A DNA stretch of 17,447 nt from DASPRM01 sp035319065 (GTDB lineage Bacteria; Acidobacteriota; Terriglobia; Terriglobales; Acidobacteriaceae): the NCBI GenBank assembly GCA_035319065.1, contig DATHDM010000067.1, positions 1 through 17,447 on the forward strand. The letters are read 5' to 3'. The notes under the pieces are model-generated. The model saw nothing but the letters and a program-made list of their open reading frames with translations, searched no databases and was not told the origin of the DNA. Positions 14,399-17,447 of this stretch are shown one piece after another (the first letter of the stretch is position 1; the number at the start of each line of letters is the position of its first letter). The position numbers and the translations under genes were made by a program.

Positions 14399-14941
14399 AT
14401 GGTCAAGCATCGTTATTTCCTTCTGACAGGCGCGTTCGGCAGCGGGAAGTCCACACTGCTGGAACATCTGCAATCGCGTGGCATTCGGGGAATCGATGAA
14501 CCAGCTCGACCGATACTGGCGGAACAGCGAAGCATTCAGGGAAACGGACTTCCGGAAAAAGACCCTCGGCTCTTTGTCGAACTGATGTTCTCTCGAATGT
14601 TGAATACCTACCGGCAAAGTGAGGCGTTACCAGGACCGGTTCTCTTCGACCGCGGAATACCGGATATTCTTGGCTATGCCGCACTCTTCGGCTTTGACTT
14701 TCCGCCCGGTGAAAATGCCGCCCATCTCTATCGCTACAACCCTCAGGTATTCGTCGCTCCCGCCTGGCAGAAGATATATTGCACGGATGACGAGCGCAGG
14801 CTGCCGTTCTCCCTGGCATGCAAGCTTGGCAACGACCTTCGAGCGATCTATGAGCGATTCGGTTACACCCTGATCGATCTCCCCTGCGTCTCCGTGGAGG
14901 AGCGCGCGGACTTTATCCTCGATCGCCTCGTGGTCCGCTAA
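14399..14941 (+). CDS. P-loop ATPase/kinase-like protein (AAA_28 type)
   Basis: A 180-residue single-domain protein with a Walker A motif G-A-F-G-S-G-K-S-T (residues 11-19) right after the first strand. It has I-D-E-P-A-R-P-I-L near 32-40 and L-F-D-R-G-I-P-D (82-89), which is the D-R-G Walker B-like motif of small-molecule kinases and AAA_28 ATPases. A late S/V-S-V-E-E-R-A-D-F-I-L helix ends the fold, as in nucleotide kinase relatives. The Shine-Dalgarno is weak. The gene stands alone between unrelated genes, so its substrate cannot be inferred. It is complete and cytoplasmic. Confidence 0.8.
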   Translation: MVKHRYFLLTGAFGSGKSTLLEHLQSRGIRGIDEPARPILAEQRSIQGNGLPEKDPRLFVELMFSRMLNTYRQSEALPGPVLFDRGIPDILGYAALFGFDFPPGENAAHLYRYNPQVFVAPAWQKIYCTDDERRLPFSLACKLGNDLRAIYERFGYTLIDLPCVSVEERADFILDRLVVR

Positions 14942-14967
14942 TCACCCAGGGGTTGTTTCTGGGCGAT
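14941..14967 (+). terminator. Stem-loop just after the P-loop gene
   Basis: Arms ATCACCCAG (14941-14949) and CTGGGCGAT (14959-14967) pair over 8 of 9 positions around a 9-base loop, starting on the last base of the stop codon. There is no T-run after it, so it is either a weak or factor-dependent terminator or an mRNA-stabilising hairpin. Confidence 0.4.
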
Positions 14968-15160
14968 GCTCCCGCTAATCCGGCCTATGGGCACCGACAC
15001 TGCACGGTTTATGGCCAAATCGGAACTCAACTCTAGTAACAGGCATCCTTCCAGTTCCCTATAAAACGGCGAAGGCTGCATCTGGGGCTGTCGAGGTCCC
15101 CCTTAGTCATGAGTTAGAATGCGCTTCATCAAGAAACCCGAAAGAGGAAGAGGCTGAAAA

Positions 15161-15544
15161 ATGAATCATCGTAACGTGGCAAGAACCTTGGCTGTGTGCC
15201 TGTTGCTTACGGCCGCTCTGGCTGTGGGTACCGATGCGGGTAAGCCGATTTCTGTAAAGGGCTATGTTATCGATTCGGCGTGTGCGTTCACGAAGAACCT
15301 CAACAAGCCCATCAGCCGAGAGTGCGCTGTGGCTTGCGCGAAAGCTGGATCTCCACTGGTGATCCTATCGGACGACGGTACCATCTATTGGCCGATCGCG
15401 GATACCACGCCTTCGTCCGGTCAGAACGAAAAGCTGTTACCCTTTGCGGGAAGGAAGGTTTCTGCCAGCGGCAAGCTCTTTCAACGGGGTGGTTCGAGCG
15501 CGTTGGTGATCGAGAAAATTGAGCCACTGTCCGATCAGAAGTGA
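15161..15544 (+). CDS. Small secreted protein with conserved cysteines, function unknown
   Basis: This 127-residue protein has a clear signal peptide (basic N-terminus, hydrophobic core 9-23, cleavage likely near residue 26). The mature part begins with I-S-V-K-G-Y-V-I-D-S-A-C, followed by S-R-E-C-A-V-A-C-A-K-A-G-S-P. This gives cysteines 41, 55 and 59, then a beta-rich stretch (L-V-I-L-S-D-D-G-T-I-Y-W-P-I) and a G-R-K-V-S-A-S-G-K strand. The pattern C-x13-C-x3-C near a small OB-like beta region suggests a periplasmic metal- or haem-related protein, but it lacks a C-x-x-C-H haem site. AGAGGAAGAGG precedes the ATG. It appears monocistronic. I recognise the general type, not a named family. Confidence 0.75.
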   Translation: MNHRNVARTLAVCLLLTAALAVGTDAGKPISVKGYVIDSACAFTKNLNKPISRECAVACAKAGSPLVILSDDGTIYWPIADTTPSSGQNEKLLPFAGRKVSASGKLFQRGGSSALVIEKIEPLSDQK

Positions 15545-15576
15545 GATTTCGTTTCTATTGGAATGGCTTCAAGAGT

Positions 15577-15832
15577 TCAGAACGCTCGCTCCCTAGCTTT
15601 CCGGAGTTTTCTAGCCAGCTCGACCAAAACCGGCTCCTCTCCGCCTCCATGCTGAATCGGTTGCACTGGTTTGCCATCTAGGCGCTCAGAAACGCATCAA
15701 CACCTCCGACCGTAGTGACTCGCTCGCTTCCAATGCCAGCAAAATGAGATCTCGCTGACGTTCCAATAAATCACCGTAGGAACTCTGGGCAGCTGGTATT
15801 CGTTCGCTCAGAAATTCAGATAGCTTCCCGTT
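15577..15832 (-). pseudogene. Frameshifted remnant of a small unknown gene
   Basis: Two minus-strand frames together give a coherent alpha-helical sequence. The upstream piece (about 15832-15690) reads F-L-S-E-R-I-P-A-A-Q then L-L-E-R-Q-R-D-L-I-L-L-A-L-E-A. The downstream piece (about 15705-15577) reads S-E-R-L-D-G-K-P-V-Q-P-I-Q-H-G-G-G and ends L-A-R-K-L-R-K-A-R-E-R-A-F before TGA. One frame change near 15690-15705 joins them. The G-K-P-V-Q phrase after a long helix recalls small helical proteins of phages and mobile elements, but I cannot name the family. It has no visible start: an in-frame TGA at 15833-15835 lies within the end of the GMC fragment. Confidence 0.35.
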
Positions 15833-16517
15833 TCAGGTAATCGGCCAGCCGGAGCGCCAGTGCCACAACCGTCAATGTGGGATTGGCGAAGCCAGCGGTG
15901 GGGAAAATCGAGCTCCCGGCGACAAACAAGTTTTCGACCCCATGGACCCGTGAGTTTTCATCCACGACGCCTTGACGAGGATCGGTGTGCATACGGGTGG
16001 TCCCCGCATGGTGGTGCGCGTTTGGGTCCGGCCTAAGTCCGGGTTCGAGCTCGACGCGTCCAAGGTTTGACTGCTCAAGCTCAGAAATTACGATTCCACG
16101 CAGGCGTCCGAGATTCTCTTCGTCGAGTGGACGCCAACGCCAATGGATTTCAACCTTGGGGAGACCGAGCGCATCACGTTTACGGCCTAACACAATTCGG
16201 TTCTCCTGGTTCGGGACTTGCTCAAGATTTATTAGTAGGCGGATTTCCCCGAAATTCCGCGATCTCTTCCCTGCCACCGACCATCCCGAGTGACTTCGTG
16301 GAAACCTTCGTCGCCGACGCCACAAATGGTCCAAGCCGAGCGCGGAAACGAGCCATGCTTCCTTGGGCTGCGGCAGAAGCGTAACGCACATGGTCGGCAG
16401 CCGAGCTTGGCGCATGGCTTCCTGGTGAAGGGTGAGTCGTCCCATTACGACGACGCGCGACACCTGGGCAGCCTGATTGTCGGACAGCCCTGGGGGCAAC
16501 CGTCCGAAAGTCCTCAT
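15816..16517 (-). pseudogene. GMC oxidoreductase, C-terminal half only
   Basis: This 233-residue frame matches the C-terminal half of GMC-family flavoenzymes. It shows L-E-Q-V-P-N-Q-E-N-R-I-V-L-G, then P-N-A-H-H-H-A-G-T-T-R-M (active-site His region), V-D-E-N-S-R-V-H-G-V-E-N-L-F-V-A-G and F-P-T-A-G-F-A-N-P-T-L-T-V at the C-terminus. Full-length members are about 500-560 residues, and the N-terminal FAD-binding Rossmann part with its G-x-G-x-x-G motif is absent. At about 16518 the upstream DNA turns into the tail of an unrelated gene on the other strand, so the loss looks like a rearrangement rather than a point mutation. Without the FAD domain it cannot work. A protein starting at 16517 might still be annotated as a CDS. 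Confidence 0.8.
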
Positions 16518-16531
16518 CGAAGATCGGGACC

Positions 16532-16771
16532 TTGGAGGGCATTAATGAGTGGAATCGCTCAGGTGAGCATCGGATCGAAGGTATGTTTATGGCCAAAGGT
16601 CGGGGCATCGCGCCGGGACACTTGAAACGAACGACCTCCATCTTAGACTTCGCGCCAACCTTTACCCGTCTATTGGGGACAGACTTCAACGATTATGATG
16701 GGCAGCCCATTCCTGAGCTGGTCGGGGTGGCGGCTGCATCCCCTGTTGCAGGTCGATGTCCGATGCCCTGA
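16532..16771 (+). pseudogene. C-terminal remnant of an alkaline-phosphatase-superfamily (phosphodiesterase/pyrophosphatase) enzyme
   Basis: A 79-residue open frame contains S-G-E-H-R-I-E-G-M-F-M-A-K-G, then H-L-K-R-T-T-S-I-L-D-F-A-P-T-F-T-R-L-L-G and D-G-Q-P-I-P-E-L. This is the classic C-terminal end of type I phosphodiesterase/nucleotide pyrophosphatase-like proteins, where the His of G-x-H-R is a metal ligand and D-x-A-P-T begins the last helix. Nothing upstream in this frame carries the remaining domain, which would need some 400 more residues. The start codon that opens the frame (TTG) is not a believable gene start. It is a relic adjoining the truncated GMC gene. Confidence 0.65.
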
Positions 16772-16850
16772 TCGAGTAGGCCCGTCGCAACCGCAGCCTG
16801 TTCGGCAGTGCTCCTGTAGTGGATTGCCAACACAGCTCGCCTTCGTTGCC

Positions 16851-17012
16851 TTATCCGTTTCTCTTCTTCTGTCTCGACCACCTAGCTAGGGCAGCTTTCC
16901 GCGCAAGCAATTTCCTTTGCTCTGGAGTCTGTCGCTGAGCTCGCAGTTTGCCTCCCTTTGATCCCCCAAGCTTGCCGAGCGCTACCGCATGGGGGTTCTT
17001 TTCCTTCGCCAT
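16851..17012 (-). CDS. Small Lys/Arg-rich KGG-repeat-like protein
   Basis: A 53-residue, strongly basic protein beginning M-A-K-E-K-N-P-H-A-V-A-L-G. It contains G-K-L-G-G-S-K-G-G-K (Gly/Lys motif like that of KGG or Con-10-type proteins), then T-P-E-Q-R-K-L-L-A-R-K-A-A-L-A-R-W and a basic tail. Such short proteins recur in soil bacteria and near mobile elements, and may bind nucleic acid; no function is proven. I prefer ATG 17012 over an upstream start at 17066, because the conserved-looking part begins there. The upstream alternative would begin inside the promoter region. The Shine-Dalgarno is weak. The gene diverges from the partial gene at 17154, sharing the operator region. Confidence 0.65.
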   Translation of the reverse strand: MAKEKNPHAVALGKLGGSKGGKLRAQRQTPEQRKLLARKAALARWSRQKKRNG

Positions 17013-17059
17013 GAATTTCTTATGCCTACGCGGTCGCCAAAAATCAAGCGCTTTTATTC

Positions 17060-17088
17060 TTGACAATGCTAAGGCGCTTTAGCATAAT
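17060..17088 (+). promoter_or_regulatory. Strong sigma70-type promoter for the right-end gene
   Basis: TTGACA at 17060-17065, a 17-bp spacer, and CATAAT at 17083-17088 (one mismatch to TATAAT). This is the best promoter in the window. The spacer is almost entirely filled by the first palindrome, so a bound repressor would block RNA polymerase directly. Transcription would run toward the gene at 17154. Confidence 0.75.
17067..17084. promoter_or_regulatory. Palindromic operator copy 1
   Basis: TGCTAAGGCGCTTTAGCA has perfect 6-bp arms TGCTAA/TTAGCA and a GCGC core that is itself symmetric. It sits between the -35 and -10 hexamers. Confidence 0.75.
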
Positions 17089-17101
17089 TAGCTCTAAACT
17101 G

Positions 17102-17119
17102 TGCTAAGGCGCATTAGCA
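17102..17119. promoter_or_regulatory. Palindromic operator copy 2
   Basis: TGCTAAGGCGCATTAGCA differs from copy 1 at one base. The copies start 35 bases apart (about 3.3 helical turns), so this one lies near or just past the transcription start. Two sites imply cooperative binding by a dimeric regulator. Confidence 0.75.
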
Positions 17120-17153
17120 TAAGCAGTTGAAAGTCGGAAGGATAAAACTAGCA

Positions 17154-17447
17154 ATGAACCCAAAGGTCGCAAACTTGGCTGCAGCGCGGAACAGATGGCC
17201 GGGCCAGTTAGACAAAGAGAAGCTGTCTTGGCTGAAGGCAATTACCCGAGAGCATGAACTCTCAGTTAGCTCAGGAGAGCTGACGCTGCTTGATGGCAAC
17301 TGGTATGTCACCCACTCTGGGCTATTGAAGCTTGCGCGAAAGAATAGGTGCGCCGGCATTCATGTCGCCCAACTAATCAAGCAAAGCGACCCTGCTAATT
17401 CGAGGTGGGTATTCAAGGCCACTGTTTTCCGATCCAAGGCGTGCAAA
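17154..17447 (+). CDS. Unknown protein, 5' part of a gene running off the right end
   Basis: ATG 17154 follows GGAAGGA and opens a frame with no stop for 98 codons to the window edge, so the C-terminus is missing. The visible part is soluble, with no signal peptide. It starts with an Ala/Leu/Lys-rich helix, then has an acidic-to-neutral region with L-L-D-G-N-W-Y-V-T-H-S-G-L-L-K-L-A-R-K-N, then I-H-V-A-Q-L-I-K-Q-S-D-P and W-V-F-K-A-T-V-F. The beta-rich 'W-Y-V-T-H-S-G-L' and 'W-V-F-K-A-T-V' phrases loosely recall single-strand-annealing or recombination proteins carried by mobile elements; this is a weak impression, not an identification. The tight promoter and double operator upstream indicate a tightly regulated gene. 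Confidence 0.65.
   Translation, partial: MNPKVANLAAARNRWPGQLDKEKLSWLKAITREHELSVSSGELTLLDGNWYVTHSGLLKLARKNRCAGIHVAQLIKQSDPANSRWVFKATVFRSKACK

Noticed and set aside
16693..16881. 62-residue minus-strand open frame ending near the KGG-like gene
   Set aside because: Partly antisense to the phosphatase-superfamily remnant and overlapping the end of the KGG-like gene; no motif or ribosome site.

Overview
The window reads as a piece of chromosome from a Gram-negative, probably soil or sediment bacterium. My best guess is an Acidobacteriota-like organism, inferred from the gene mix: an uptake hydrogenase, a Tat component, an outer-membrane porin paired with a metal importer, small secreted Cys-motif proteins, and a small Lys/Arg-rich KGG-type protein. 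No rRNA, tRNA, CRISPR array or intact insertion sequence is visible.

Layout. (1) 4550 to 171, minus strand: a tight [NiFe]-hydrogenase operon in the order small subunit (Tat-exported, membrane-anchored), large subunit, b-type cytochrome, maturation protease, HypC chaperone. It should oxidise H2 at the outer face of the inner membrane and pass electrons to quinone through the cytochrome. (2) 4551-5060: divergent control region with several inverted repeats. (3) 5061-8244, plus strand: outer-membrane porin-like protein, ZnuA-type binding protein and ZnuB-type permease, a metal (probably Zn or Mn) uptake operon without its ATPase in the window. (4) 8368 to about 8790: a decayed Crp/Fnr-type regulator. 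(5) 9986 to 8791, minus strand: a TatA-type protein and a PflA-like radical SAM protein. (6) 11609 to 10489, minus strand: a 63-residue protein and a CHASE3 membrane protein whose kinase-like part looks dead and truncated. (7) 12059-14016, plus strand: a GC-richer two-gene catabolic operon (FAH-family hydrolase and MBL-fold hydrolase) behind an inverted-repeat operator candidate. (8) 14399-15544: a P-loop ATPase and a small secreted protein. (9) 15577-16771: a graveyard of gene remnants (an unknown frameshifted gene, the C-terminal half of a GMC oxidoreductase, the tail of an alkaline-phosphatase-superfamily enzyme). (10) 16851-17447: a KGG-like small basic protein and, divergently, an unknown gene running off the right end, separated by a strong sigma70-like promoter overlaid by two copies of an 18-bp palindrome; this looks like the control region of an accessory or mobile module.

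The most unusual molecular detail is the hydrogenase small subunit, where the second cysteine of the proximal iron-sulfur cluster motif is replaced by asparagine (C-A-G-N instead of C-x-x-C). The best candidates for undescribed biology are that variant, the degenerate CHASE3 receptor with its small partner, and the tandem-operator switch at the right end. All calls were made by reading the sequence; no database search was run.
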